This document shows, one piece after another, positions 45,764 through 58,772 of a DNA stretch of 64,000 nt (the first letter of the stretch is position 1; each line of letters begins with the position of its first letter). The stretch comes from Phaseolus vulgaris. Its lineage: Eukaryota; Streptophyta; Magnoliopsida; Fabales; Fabaceae. Location: contig NC_023753.2 in assembly GCF_000499845.2 (NCBI RefSeq), positions 21,483,932 to 21,547,931 on the forward strand. Direction: 5' to 3'. The notes below the pieces were generated by a model. It had not been told where the DNA came from. It made no database searches and saw only the letters and a list, made by a program, of their open reading frames with translations. Both the position numbers and the translations under genes were made by a program.

Positions 45764-48700
45764 TTTTGGTGAAAATGTCCCGTACTTGAGTGGTATTCTG
45801 TATTGGTGAAGATATTTTTTTTTTTTAAGTTAAGAAAAAATTGTAAAATTACATAAACAGAGATGCTAATAGCTATATGCATTATTATACTCTATTTTTT
45901 CAATTATGAAACAGAGGTTTAATGAGCATGGATCATTGAAAAGTAACAGAAACCAAAAATGGGCATGTGAGATTTGAATAATTGAAGTGGAGAATTAAAA
46001 ATAGAAAATAGTAGAAGAACCTTAAAATGTTACTAAAATGAAATTGAAGTTCGTCTGGGTCGTAGCTTTTCTCGAATATTCGAATTCCGCAGTGGAATTA
46101 CAGAGAAATGCGCAACAAAATGTAGAAGCCACACAGAGACAGCCTTCTAGGTTTCTATTCATCTAAGCTTATCAAGAATGGAAAGGAAAGGAAAGGAAAC
46201 AGAAGAAAAACTCGATAAAATAGAAATAAAATAAAAAAAACTACACTACTGAGTGATGAAACAATTAAAAATTAAGAGCAAAGAATTTTTTATATTAAAA
46301 TAAATAAACAGATTATAAAAGTATAATAATAAAAAATAATTTCACAGAAATGTTTTGTTTTTTGTATCTTTCTATCAACCTGAAATTAATTATTTATTTA
46401 ATTTTTTATTATAAAAAATATTTAAAATTAATAAATAAAAATTCCCTTCCATTTCTATTAACTAAGGAGAAAATGTTTGGGTCTTCTAAAAGGAGTACTT
46501 TTATCATTACTATACTTTTTTTCTTAAGTAAATAATAAATTGGAGAAATTAAAGATATAACTTTGAAACAAAATATTTTTAGTTTAATCATAAGATTTAA
46601 TCATTACTATTTATTTTTAAATATTGCATAAAAAGTTATTGTGAAATTAATTATATCTCATAAACACATAAGAGATGTAACTTTTTAAAAGACTAGATTA
46701 TTTGTATATTTTAATCTTAATTATTTATCATAACAATTAACAGATTTAATTCTAATACTAGGAAAAACAAGTTTGTTACTACATATGCATCTCATATACA
46801 TTCATACTTGTGTTCTAAAATTTGGACTAAAATATTCTAATCAAAATTTTGGTGAAACGATTAAGTATTTTGATCAATACTTCACCAATTAATCTAAAGA
46901 AAAAAAATGATAAAAAAATAACAAATAGTTAAAATCAGCAAAATATTTAATTGCTAATCAATATGTTTGATATCACATCCTTTTTTTAGATGAAAAAATA
47001 ACTAACAAGATTATCCATTTACCTTTTTATTGTAGAAATAATTTGCAATTGTTAACCAATATCATTGTATTTTTTTTTCTAAATTTTACATCTAAAGTAT
47101 TATGGTATATAATTGAATTATATTAGTTTCTGTATTATAATATTTTTCACTAAATGCTTCCTAAATAAAGTGATCAAACTTTTAATATGTTTTTTTTTTT
47201 ATCTCTATTTCATTGTATAGGAAGATTCTATAAGTATTAACTTCAGTTATATATTTCTTTAAACTAATGAGACAAAAACTATGACAGGTACTTAATCATT
47301 CATCATAATTTTAAATAGTTCCATGATTTTATTAATTGTTTATGGTTATATTGAGATTTCTCTTTTATTTTTTACTTTTTTGCAATAATGCACTTAACAT
47401 GTTGTGGAAATTGAGATGTGTTGACATTAAATACAATATTGATCAACACCCATATTATAGCACCTAAAGAAAAGTTGTTATGTAGTCCATTTTGTATTTT
47501 CTTTAGTATGTTCTATTCTTTTCCTGAGTATTTCTTTTGCTATCAAACTTTAAATTTAACAATACATCTCACTTCTTTTGTTTTTGGAAATTATTTTACA
47601 TTTTCCATGAAATTGATGTATGGATTGAGTGTTAAATAGAGTTGGTCAAAAGTAGTGAACTTGTTGCATTATTCTCTAATAATATTTCCTATAATTCAAG
47701 ACATGATGGATTATGTGACAATTACTATGTCAAAAGTCTTTATTTAATAATATGAAAACAACATACAGAGTTTCCCAAAATTATGCATACATGTACAAGT
47801 ATATAATTTAAGTTTTGGCTTGCTGCTTTTGTTTACTATTTTCTACGTGGTTAACATGTATAAGGAAGCTACATGAATATATCATTTTTAAAATTACTTT
47901 CTTCATTAGTCTGTCATGAACATTGTATCTAAAAGATTACTAATGCTTTATTTTTGCAGGTATCAAATGAATTAAACATACATATATGAAAATAACATAT
48001 CCGAGCTCATTTGATTACGAAGAATGTTTAAATAAAAGGTATATTTAGTTCATGTGTTTTTATTACTTTTGTATTTTATAGATCTTATATAACTATTTCA
48101 TTATTTTGATAATGAAATGATGTTCTTTTCTATGGTTGTTTATACTTATCATTTATAATCCAAAATAGTAATTTATTTAGTATAATTGTAATTTCCAAAA
48201 ACTTCCATCATTTGAATACAAAGAAAATATGAACATCATTCCTATGGTGTATTTTTAGACATATAATGTGTTCTGCTGGATTGGATTTAGGTGTTGGCTC
48301 ATAAAAGTTTATCATTTCACAGTAAACGTATATTCTACCTCTAATAAAAATTTAATATTATAATATTACAAATTAAGTTTATAATTTTAAAAATATGATA
48401 GTGCGATTAACTATTATTCATTTTATTTTATCGTGTTATAAGTATTTTAAAATATTATTAATCTTCAATTTTTTCTATATTGTGATTTTAATATAATAAT
48501 TATATATATTTTACATTTATATTGATTCTTAATTCATTTAATTTAAACTTATAAATTATTGTATAACTAATATTATAATTTAAAATATTACATTTTAGAA
48601 AAATAAATTTATTTAAATATATGTAATTTATTAATTATTTTAAATTCTAATATTATCATTTAAATAAATATAAAATATTTAAAATATTTCCGTTGCAGAG

Positions 48701-49289
48701 GTGAAGATACTAGTTTGTATACATTTGGAATGTTAAATTTATAATTAAAATTAGATTTTATTATTTAGTTTTAGTGTTAAAGGTTAAGATTCTTTAATAT
48801 GATTTCATGCATTATAATATACTTGTTGAACCACAATTGAATTATTGAACTTCTCGATTTAAAAATAACTATTACATAACATAAATAAATTAATTAAATA
48901 TGTGTATTTTAAATTAAATAAATTTGCGTAAATAATATTTTATTAAAATCTTATTGATAAATTTTTCAAAGGATATTGTTTTTCCTAACACTACCAAAAT
49001 CGAGTAAGCACTGCACTACCTCTTGAACACTCTCTATACGTAACAGTAAAAAAAAGGTTTGAAAGTGCTAATCCACTCACCTTTCTAAAATCTTCAGTCA
49101 TGTTCACCACTAATTACATTTACACATGGAAGTTTGGTAGAAAATAAAGACCTGAATACTTATGTGAGAAGCAAGTTTGTCACTAATACCATTTTCAACA
49201 CTCTAGGTTATGTAATTACTCCACCATTGTTTACTTTGTTAAATTTGTCAGGTATTTCTGTTTTTAACTTTTACGAGTTAGTATAAAAT
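45764..49289. other. AT-rich intergenic region
   Basis: The left part (to about 46250) would hold the promoter and leader of the minus-strand gene ending at 45763. From 46260 to 49290 the sequence is extremely AT-rich with many short frames but no conserved protein motif, no RNA gene that I could fold by eye, and no paired transposon ends. Old decayed repeats are likely but not identifiable. Confidence 0.45.
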
Positions 49290-49623
49290 TTAATAGGATA
49301 TAATTAGGTGAAAATTTCATCTTATAAATTATTTTTATAAGACCAAGTTAGGTTTAAAGTCAAATCTTTTAATATGATATCAGAGTTATATAAATATTAG
49401 ACAGTTAGAATATGTTTCGTTTACTATAGTTGTAACTATTTCCATATATATATATACCCATGCACTATCTTATATGCAAAATATAATATCATATTTTTAA
49501 CTGAATCTTTCTTTCTCTAATTCCTTTAACATGTTTTACAGAGCTTTCTCTCTTTCATGACTTTTGTTCTTTCTTCTCCCTCAGTTACCTCTTCCTCTGT
49601 TTTTTTGCAACCCAACTCACCCA

Positions 49624-50460
49624 TGGCTTTATCCTCCTTACATCATTTTTCCACCCTGATTACACTCAAACTCACGAATGAAAACTTTTTGATCTGGAAA
49701 CAACAGATCTTTGCCACCCTCTGAGGTCTAGATCTCATGCATCTTCTTGATGGCACTAATATTCCATCAAAGTTTCTTCCCTCTAACGACCAAGATCAAG
49801 AACCCACTGAAAACCCTGTTTTTCTACTTCATCATAAGCAAGACCAGTTACTTGTAACCTAGTTACTTGCCTCAATGTCATCCTCCATTTTAACAGAAAT
49901 GGTAGGTTTAGACACTTTTGCTGCCATTTGGAACCGCCTGTCAACATATTACGCATCTCACACCAGGGCCACCATCAAAAAGCTGCATCTTCTTCTTCAC
50001 ACACCAAAGAACGACAGAAACATTACCAACTATCTTCTTGATATCAAGAAGACTGTTGACTCCCTTTCTGCTATAGGTGCCTGCATTTCCACTGCGGAAC
50101 ACATTGATGCAATCCTCGATGTCTCTCGGAAGAATATGATGGTTTCATCACCGCTATTCTCTCTCGATCTGAACCATACACTGCTGATGAGCTCGAGTCT
50201 CTACTCCTTGCTCAAGAAGAAAGGTTTGAAAAACACAAATTCTTGCAAAACTCCATTATTCAAGCAAAGCACGTTTCTACATCATGGTCTTCTCCTCGTC
50301 CGAACAAGAAGCCCAGTTTTCAACACAAAGCCTATCGTGGTGGTCACACACATAATCGTTCTTCACATTCCACCTCGGTGAACTCTTTCCCTGAATCACG
50401 ACCCATCTTTCGTCCTCCTGCACCATGGAATTCTTCAATACCGCATTGTCAGATCTGACA
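49624..50460 (+). pseudogene. copia Gag, degenerate
   Basis: From MALSSLHHFSTLITLKLTNE the frame follows copia UBN2/gag: NFLIWKQQIFATL, then stops near 49721 and 49860, then IWNRLSTYYASHTRATIKKL (about 49925) and a run to ISTAEHIDAILD. A frameshift occurs near 50119, after which another frame gives EERFEKHKF-like and SWSSPRPNKKPSFQHKAYRG. The zinc knuckle CQI-x-HKQGHT is damaged by a stop (about 50450-50475). Confidence 0.75.
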
Positions 50461-50465
50461 CAAAC

Positions 50466-50935
50466 AAGGCCACACTACTGATACTTGTTGGCGTAGGTAT
50501 GATCCTCCTATCCATTCTTCTTACACAGCCAACGTATCACAATCTTCGTTCTTAGCAGATGATGACTGTGCTCCATCCATTCTAGGTGCACCTTCCACCA
50601 TTGAGGATCCTCTTTGGTACCCTGACAGTGGAGCTTCAAATCATATAACAAAAGATTCCTCAGTTTTTCACACCAAATTACCTTATCATGGATCCAAAGC
50701 AAGGCCACACTACTGATACTTGTTGGCATAGGTATGATCCTCCTATCCATTCTTCTTACACAGCTAATGTATCACAATCTTCGTTCTTAGCAGATGATGA
50801 CTGTGCTCCATCCATTCTAGGTGCACCTTCCACCATTGAGGATCCTCTTTGGTACCCTGACAGTGGAGCTTCAAATCATATAACAAAAGATTCCTCAGTT
50901 TTTCACACCAAATCACCTTATCATGGATCCAAAAC
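50466..50935 (+). repeat. 235-bp tandem duplication in the copia coding region
   Basis: Two copies in direct tandem, starting AAGGCCACACTACTGATACT at 50466 and 50701, run to GATCCAAA. They differ at only a few sites, such as GGCGTAGG against GGCATAGG and AGCCAACG against AGCTAATG. The unit covers the zinc-knuckle end and the protease start (WYPDSGASNHIT occurs twice). Since 235 is not a multiple of 3, the duplication shifts the frame. Confidence 0.9.
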
Positions 50936-53900
50936 TTTAAAGGTTGGCAACGACCAAGGTATGCACATAATACACACTAGCTCTGCTTTCTATGTTGTAC
51001 CAAAAACAAACATCAAATTTCTTCTACGTAATCTGCTTCATGTTCCTCATATCACCAAAAATCTCATTAGTGTTGCCCAATTTACAAAAGATAATAATGT
51101 TTACTTTGAATTTTACCCTCACTCATGCTTTGTTAAACATCAAGACACACACCAAATCTTACTTCAAAGATTTCTTAAGGATGGTCTATATGTTTTTCCT
51201 TCTTCCACTGCTTCATTATCTTACACTGCTCACCATGCTTCCTACAAATCGCATGTTCCTCCTTTACAACTCTGGCATAGTAGAATTGGGCACAGTAGTT
51301 TTTCTGTTGTTCAACATGTTTTAAAAACCTGTAATATACAGTATACTTCTAAGAAGCAGTTTTGTAATGCTTGTGTGATTGGTAAGTCACATCAGCTACC
51401 TTTCCATGTGTCTACTAGACATTACACTGCACCTTTACAATTGTTTTTCATTGACATTTGGGGACCCTCACCTGTTTGTGTCTCCAATGGCTCAAGATAT
51501 TATATTCCGTTTCTAGATGCTTATAGTCGTTATACATGGTTGTTTCTTATTTCCCATAAATCTCATGCTTCTATTGCTTTATCCCGTTTTAAGATCTTTG
51601 CTGAAAATCAAATTGGATATAAACTAAAAGCTATACAAACTGACAACGCTAAAGAATTTCTAAGTTTCAAACAGTTCACCACTGATTTTGGCATCCATCA
51701 TCGTTTCATATGCCCTCACACACATGAACAAAATGGATCTATAGAAAGAAAGCATAGAGACATTATTGATATGGGGCTCACTTTTCTCTCTGTTGCTACC
51801 TTACCTATCAAGTTCTGGGGTGAAGCTTTCATGACAGTTGCGCACATCATTAACCTTCTCCCCTCCCCTGTTCTGGGTAACAAATCCCCTCATTCTCTTC
51901 TTTTCCCCAATGCCTCTGACTATATTCTTTTACGCACCTTTGGTTGTGCTTGCTATCCTCTTCTTCGACCCTATAACAAACACAAACTAGATTTTCGCTC
52001 TTCATGTTGTATTTTTCTTAGATATAGCATACACAACCGTGGCTACATCTGTCTTTCTTCATCTGGCAAAATTTACATCTATCGTCATGTTGTTTTTCAG
52101 CAAGATTTATTTCCTTATAATCTATCACAATACAATTTTATCCAACCTCCGGTCAATGACATTCCTACTTCTCATCCACCGCCTATTCCTTTAATTCTTT
52201 CGCAACCCTCATTTGTTCTTCCTCGTCATTCTACATCTATCTCCACACCTCCACCCACTAATGATATTGATAATAATCTAACTACCATAATAGAATCTCC
52301 CTCTTCTACTTCTTCTTCCAATGATCCACACACAAATAATCATCTTATGATAACACGGTCCAAAACAGGTATTTTTAAACCCAAAGCTTTCACCACTAAC
52401 ATTGATATGCACTCTTTTATTCCTACCATTGTCACTGAAGCTCTTCACTCACCACACTGGATTCAAGTTATGCGTGATGAATATAATGCACTTATTCAAA
52501 ACCAAACTTGGCTTTTCACGACTCTTCCCAACAGATCCAAAGTCGTTGGCTGCAAGTGGGTTTTTAAAATCAAGTATAATGCTGATGGCTCATTCCAGAG
52601 GCACAAGGCACGTCTTATTGCCAAAGGATTCAGTCAAACTACAGGTACCGACTACACTGAAATCTATAGCCTCGTTGTCAAGCCAACAACCATATGTGTT
52701 GTCCTCTCCCACGTTGTGTCTGTTGCATGGCCCATACATCAAATTGATGTTAACAATGCCTTCTTAAATGGTGATCTTCGCAAAGATGTGTACATGTAGC
52801 AGCCCCCAGGATTCGAATCTTCATCTCCCAACCTCGTGTGCAAGTTACAGAAAGCTATATACGGCCTGAAGCAAGCACCACGCTCATGGTTTGAAAAGCT
52901 ACGTCCCACTTTAGAATCATTTGGTTTTATTTCTACTAAGAGTGATACATCTCTATTTGTTAAGTTTCATCAATCTTTCACTATCTTCATTTTAATTTAT
53001 GCTGATGACATTGTCGTTACAGGGTCTTCACCTACTCAAATTCAAGCCTTAATACAACGACTTGGCTCCTTCTTTGCACTCAAAGACTTAGGTCATTTCC
53101 ACTACTTTCTTGGCATCGAAGTTGAACACATTAAAGATGGCAATATTCTTCTTTCTCAAACCAGATATATCAATGATCTTCTTCAGTGCACTCATATGAC
53201 AGATGCTCACCCTGTACCCACTCCCATGCAATTTGCACTTCGTCTCTCCAAAGATGCATCTCCTGCTGTTCAAGATCCCTCTTTATACCGTTCTGTTGTT
53301 GGTGCCCTTTAGTACATCCTCGTCACACGTCCCAAGCTCTCCTATGTTGTAAACAAAGCCTGCCAATTTATGCAAAATCCACAGGAACACCACTAGAAGG
53401 CAGTCAAACGTATCCTCAGATACCTTGCTGGAACCACTGCTCATGGGTTGCTTATCAGAAGCAGTCCATCCATGGACATTCTCGCATTCAGTGACACAGA
53501 TTAGGGAAGCGACGTCGACGATCGCAAATCTACAACTGGGTATTGTGTTTATCTTGGAGCTAATCTTATTACATGACCCTCTCATAAACAGAAAGTTGTC
53601 TCAAGGAGCAGTACATAGGTAGAGTATCGAAGCATAGCAATTGTTCTCACTGAAGTCATTTGAATTCATTCTCTTCTTCATGAACTGTTCATATCCACTA
53701 GCCAAGCCAAACTGTTCTCTAATAACCTGGGTGATGTTTTACTCAGTGCAAATCCCATTATACACTCTCGTACAAAACACTTGGAACTGGATCGTCACTT
53801 TGTCAGATACTACGCTCAAACACAATTTGTCAAACTACTCCATCTTCCTGCTCGTTTTCAGGTTGCGGATGCCTTTACAAAGGCAATCTCTGGGCCTTCT

Positions 53901-53940
53901 TTTATTAACTTTCATCGTAAAATTATGGTTATTGTGAAAC
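50688..53940 (+). pseudogene. copia Pol (protease, integrase, reverse transcriptase, RNase H), degenerate
   Basis: The long frame 50688-52799 contains the protease motif WYPDSGASNHIT, an integrase finger and core (LWHSRIGHSS, NACVIGKSHQLPF, DIWGPSPV, QTDNAKEFL, ICPHTHEQNGSIERKHRD) and the start of reverse transcriptase (CKWVFKIKYNADG, IDVNNAFLNGDLRKDVYM). A TAG at 52797 stops it just before QPPGFE. The second frame (52836-53312) carries YGLKQAPRSWFEKL and YADDIVVTGS, then stops at VGAL. RNase H and the tail (ARFQVADAFTKAISGPSF, about 53850) are split by further frameshifts. Confidence 0.85.
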
Positions 53941-54072
53941 CATAACTTTAAGGGGAGGGTATTAGGCAGTTAGAATATGCTTCGGTTACTATAGTTAACT
54001 ACTTCCATCTGTATATATATACCCATGCACCAGGCATCTTATATGCATAATATAATATCATATTTTTCACTG

Positions 54073-54105
<33 letters not shown>

Positions 54106-54372
54106 ATTTCCTTTAACAATAAAGTTTCTCATAACGAAAGTTTGTTGGACTTATTCGTTCACTTCGACCACTCATAAATATATGGTTTTACGGACAAGTT
54201 AGAAGATTTCAGCTTGTGAAGTGTGTTGGAAATCTTACATGATACTTCATGCTATATATAAGTGAGTGTACACCTCATCTTCTAAACAAGTGTCAAGGTA
54301 TATAAGTGAGTGCACACCTCATCTTCTAAACCGATGTAAGATTGAGTTAAATTTAAAATCCTACTTCTTAAT

Positions 54373-55178
54373 TATGGCCTTGTCTATTGCATCAACTTTT
54401 AATTTTGTTTCAAAAAGCCTTTCTTTCTTCCTTTCTTTTGATTTGATAAAGTGAAATAAAATAGCATTTCACGTACGATATAACAGTTTCAAACTTCCAT
54501 TAACCCCTCCTTTAAATTTTATTCTGTAAAAAATATGCACTATTTGTTTGTCATTTAAAAATTTAATTTCTTACTCAAGAAGGAGGCCATATGAAAAGCA
54601 TAGTGTTCTCTTTTCTCCACGTGAGATAAGATTAATAAGTTTTATTTATTTAAAGGCAAAAGGAAGATTCAGTGACGATTCAAGAATCTAGACAAGTTGG
54701 ATGATACCTAGATAATAATAAAAAGTGGAGAAAGTGAGTCACAGAGCCACATCAGTAGTTTCAATGGGAATCTACCTCCTCGAAATGGAATTATTGGTGT
54801 TAAAATGATGATAGAGTACAGATTTTCCACATCAGTACTTTTGTCCCCTGATGGTTTGAAAGGCCAAAAGTGTACTAAGATGGTGGCTAATGGTTGGTTC
54901 ATTTCTAAATATTCAATAAATCTATGTATGAAGGCATTAAAGGGTTAATAATACATGTTGTGGTGTCGTGTTATTAAGTGGGTTTGTTTGTGTTAGGTAT
55001 AAAAAAAAGAAGACAAAAGGGTTGCACTGTTCTTGGTGTCCTTCCTTGTGAACAGTGGTCTCTTTTTCCTTTTTGTTGATATATATATTCACCTTGCATT
55101 CTTCATCCCATTTTCATCAATGCATTCAGAAATTGAATGCTAACTGGTTGCCATTCTGTTACCAGTTGAAAGAAAATC
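54373..55178 (+). promoter_or_regulatory. Upstream region of the TGA-like gene
   Basis: No gene lies here. A TATA-like run GATATATATATTC (55078-55090) lies about 90 bases before the start codon, followed by a C/T-rich leader. The remainder is ordinary AT-rich DNA downstream of the transposon nest. Confidence 0.5.
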
Positions 55179-56486
55179 ATGAGTTCATCCAACCAGTCCA
55201 ATCAGGGCAGCAGATTTTTAGCAGATAAGCCTAAGAATGTGGTTGATGCTAAAGAAAAAATCTTCAGAATTGATGGTAAGAACAATTATAAAGTTAATGC
55301 TGTTCCATTTTTTTGGCAACTTAAGTTTTAATGTCAAAAACCTTCTAGGATTTTAATGGAAAACTTACATAGAAATGAGATTAATCCATGATAAAATATA
55401 ATAATAATGTAATTAGCAAGAATAGTGGTATAGTTAATGATCACTGATAAGATTAACTTATAGAATAGTCAGTACTAAAATATATTTGTATGATATAAGA
55501 TGTAAAAGATGTAAAGTAACTTTCATTCGAAAATGGAAACTTATGCCTCTTGTGGTGACTTGTATTATTCTTTTGTTCGTTATCTGTTTCCATTATAAGT
55601 CGTTGCAGCAATTACAAAACCAACTGAAGTTAAGAATTCCGCAGGAAACACAACATTTGTGACAAATGGACGTTGGTTGGAAAAACATAACAGACTTATT
55701 TGTGAGATACGGAGTGCTTTAAATGATGAAGTTGTTGATGACAAACTAGTGTTTCTTATAGACATAGTTATGAAGCACTATTTTGAACTCTCGGAGAAGA
55801 AAACAAGTGCTGCAAATTTTGATGTCAGCATTAATGTTGCTTCTGCTGCGACTTGGTGCACAACAGCTGAACGCAGTCTATGGTGGATTGGTGGATTTCG
55901 CCCTTCTCAACTGCTTCAGGTAAAGCTTGTCTCGTAAAATTCTCATGCATGGAAAGAAAATGAGAAAAAAATGACCACAATATCTATATGCTTCATAATG
56001 TCTGCCTTGGAAACAGGTTATTTTGCCTCAACTTCAACATTCGTGTTCTCAGCAGCAACTTTCTGATATTTGGAATTTTGTACAATCAAGTGAACAAGTA
56101 GAATATGCTCTTGCACGAGGCATGGACAAACTTCACCAAATCCTTCATACTGCAACAACAACAGAAGGTGACAAAGGACTCAAACTGACGTGTGCCCCAC
56201 AACACATGAGATTTCTAAAGCAGGTAATGAATGCATGCATGCATGCATGCATTGAATACAATTTTTCTATATCATAATTGTTTTTGGTATTAGTTTGATT
56301 TTAAAAAGTGGTAATAACAATTTGTTTGAAACACTTTAACATTTAACATGGTTTGTTGTTAAACAGGCGAATGATGTTCGACAGGAATTTTTGCGTCAAC
56401 TATGTGGTCTGCTCACAAATAATCAGTATGCGGAATTCTTACTTGGTGTGGGGGAACGCCTCTGTAACCCTTCCAGCTCCCTTTGA
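55179..56486 (+). CDS. TGA-factor-like protein with DOG1 domain but no bZIP
   Basis: Exons 55179-55275, 55609-55919, 56017-56223 and 56367-56486 give 244 aa in consistent phase. The DOG1 domain of TGA bZIP factors is clear: WLEKHNRLICEIRSALNDEV, TTAERSLWWIGGFRPSQLLQ, VILPQLQHSCSQQQLSDIWN, EQVEYALARGMDKLHQIL, and a C-terminal FLRQLCGLLTNNQYAEFLLG with GVGERLCNP. In TGA factors a basic region and leucine zipper precede this domain; here only a 32-residue exon (MSSSNQSNQGSRFLADKPKN...) does. TGA proteins bind TGACG sites and NPR1; a version without bZIP could not bind DNA itself. Exon 2 has an alternative acceptor 9 bases earlier (55600). Protein function and expression are inference. Confidence 0.7.
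56226..56252. repeat. (ATGC)n microsatellite
   Basis: Five to six ATGC units (AATGCATGCATGCATG...) stand directly after the donor of intron 3 of the TGA-like gene. Confidence 0.9.
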
Positions 56487-58772
56487 ACACTCCATCAAAT
56501 ATGAAAGTGGAAATGTTATTCTTAAGTTTATTACAAAATTATAAATAAATATTGTTGGGCACATTTTATTTGTTACATTTCCTTATTTCCACAGCTTTTA
56601 TTCTCATGTTTAGAACTCAGTAGTTCATTAGTTTAACTTATAATCCACTAATCTAGTTCATGATTGAGCCAAACTGATCCAATTTTTAAAACATGAATAT
56701 TAATTAAAAATGACCATAATTCCAATCATCATCTATCATACACAACACACCAAAGAAAAATAAAGCAATTTCTTTTAAAAAAATGAAAACAAATCATAAT
56801 CATGCATTGTTGAATATGTCTAAATGAAAAGAAAATATATATTGAAATAAAATTTACTACAATTGATAGGTTGAAAGTGAAACTGTGACAGCCCCTCAAG
56901 TTTGTGGTTGAGTTTAGTGTTGGGTTCGACCCAACGGAGCTTTTTGAAGAACAAAACGAACCTATGTACCTGAATCAGAAACTGCATCTAAAAAGCTCAT
57001 ACTAATTTAGGACTTTTTTGGAGTTATTTGAAGAAAAAAAAATAGAAGAAAATTGAAATTATTTTCTTAAACATAAAAAAATAAAAAGTAAAATTAGTTT
57101 ATACATAAGTTAATTTATAAAAAAATATATAATATATAAAGATTAATTATAATTTAAGAAAAAATGAATTAATTTTTTTCTTAAAAATAATTTCATATGA
57201 AATCTTAATTGTTTGGGTTTTTAAAAACATTAACTCCACCCTGTAACTCAAAGCTTTAATCCATAAGACACCATAAGCAAACAAGAGCTTGTAATCTTGT
57301 AGCTGAATCAGGATAAAAAAATGACTATGCTTAGATATAAAAGTTGAGAAAATGTTCCTACAGATGATAATCAGAAGATGTTAATGAAAACATAAGTTTC
57401 AGCAAAGACATTGGGGAAGAAAGAGATTAGAAGATGAGTTTTGTCATTTTGGTTTTGGGGTGTTACAGCAAGAGTGAATTGTAAAATTGGGAAAATGCAT
57501 ATAATGGTAGTTTGCTGGAACATAGGTGGAAAGAGTTTGAGTGGCGGGCCGGCACTGTGTGACTCCACTCACTCCAATTTCCAACTGTGTATGAACAACC
57601 TGTCTCTGCTGTCTACCCTTGGATTTTCAGAATCTTGCTGTCACTTTCTCACAAAAACCTTATATATTCTAAATTTCCAATACCGAATTCTTTGTACCTC
57701 CAAAATTTTCACCCTCAAAAAGTTTTCAACCGTTTTTCACAACCATTCCTCCCTCTCTCTCTCATTCTGTTTCAGAACCTTGTGAGTGTGAACTTTACTC
57801 AATCACTGACAACCCTTGCTGAAAAGATACAAACTTTTGCTTAACGTGTAACCCCAGAACAGACTTTTCCTTCCCATTAGTCTACACTGCAGTGCTACTC
57901 TTATTGTCTTGGTTTGAACATTGAATTTGTCCTCTTATATAATGTATATTTTGTTCATCATTGGTCTTTTTTTAAGCAGTAACAACACTACAGTGCCTTA
58001 CCTAGTTCTGGTGGTGTTTCATCTCTTGATGTTCTTTGGCTACAATTGAACTTCATTTGGGTTTGGGACTAGATACGCTTGGTAGATGCTAGACTTAGAA
58101 CATGAAGGAACCATGCTAAAATGCTTTTGACATTCCTTGCCTGCACATTTGTGAAGCATGATTTGAGGAATTTTTTTGAACAATTTTAGCAAAATCGTTC
58201 TTTTACTTGCACCCTTTTTGCAGAAATGGTCATTCAAAAGGAAAATGAAAATTAGTCAAAGGTAAAAAAAACCATTTAATCTAGAAGATTTTTTCATCAA
58301 GTTTGTATATGAACTTTAATAAATACAGACATAACACCATGGGTTGTCATAGCATATAGGGAAACAAGCATGTATTAGGTATTTTACCCATAATTCATTC
58401 AGAAAAATTATGCTCCTAATTAAACTTATTGGAACTAAAATATATGTAATTTTTAAGCTTATGTCATGATGTCCTATATGTTCTATTCCCTTGTACCAAA
58501 TGCTATCCATTTTTATGATGCTTGGATAGACTGATTAAATAGTAGTAAATTTCAGTTTTGTTATGATAAAATATTTATTTTTATTCATAAAATATTTTAT
58601 TATGATAATTCTCTATTAAAAAGTTATGGGTCTGATAACTCTTGTTTTTTTTAGGAAAAGTTCATGTCCTCTGTTTCTGTGCTCTTTTTTTACAGTGTTA
58701 TTACCAATGCTGGTGCATACTCCAGTAGCATTATAGTTTGAATTTTCTCTACTCTTATTTCCACTTAGTTAG
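56487..58772. other. Intergenic region with promoter- and leader-like part for the NT-C2 gene
   Basis: From 56487 to about 57400 the DNA is AT-rich and without genes. Around 57659-57669 CTTATATATTC resembles a TATA box, followed by a long CT-rich leader (CCCTCTCTCTCTCATTCTG near 57750). That would fit the promoter and leader of the gene at 58773. The expected first coding exon with the start of its C2 domain is not found anywhere between 57750 and 58772. Confidence 0.4.

Larger units (their letters stand above)
49390..54123 (+). mobile_element. Old Ty1-copia retrotransposon with short LTRs
   Basis: The element spans 49395-54118 and is flanked by ATAAA (49390-49394, 54119-54123). The 5' LTR is 49395-49531 (137 bp), and the 3' LTR is 53960-54118 (159 bp, longer mainly through a TC microsatellite at about 54080-54102). 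Both LTRs begin TATTAG and end TTTAACA, so the usual 5' TG is TA in both. A polypurine tract AAGGGGAGGG (53950-53959) precedes the 3' LTR. The LTRs differ at many positions and the coding region is broken, so insertion is old. Confidence 0.85.
49290..54372 (+). mobile_element. Probable TRIM-like small LTR element split by the copia insertion
   Basis: Before the copia element, 49300-49366 reads TTTCATCTTATAAATT...CAAGTTAGGTTTAAAGTC and is followed by TGATATCAGAGT (49375-49386), close to the initiator-Met tRNA primer site. After it, 54224-54370 starts TGTTGGAAATCTTACAT and ends with the related CTCATCTTCTAAACC...GAGTTAAATTTAAAATCC. The two outer pieces look like diverged LTRs of one small non-coding element, with the primer site at the inner edge of the first. 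Inside the second, ATATAAGTGAGTG(T/C)ACACC occurs twice. The boundaries are approximate. Confidence 0.45.

Noticed and set aside
55600..55660. Leucine-zipper-like reading SLQQLQNQLKLRIPQ in another frame of TGA-like exon 2
   Set aside because: It meets a stop within 20 codons and is out of frame with the DOG1 domain, so it is not taken as the missing bZIP.
57441..57844. Open frames of 85 and 114 codons before the NT-C2 gene
   Set aside because: They lie over a TATA- and CT-rich leader-like region and share nothing with the NT-C2 N-terminus.
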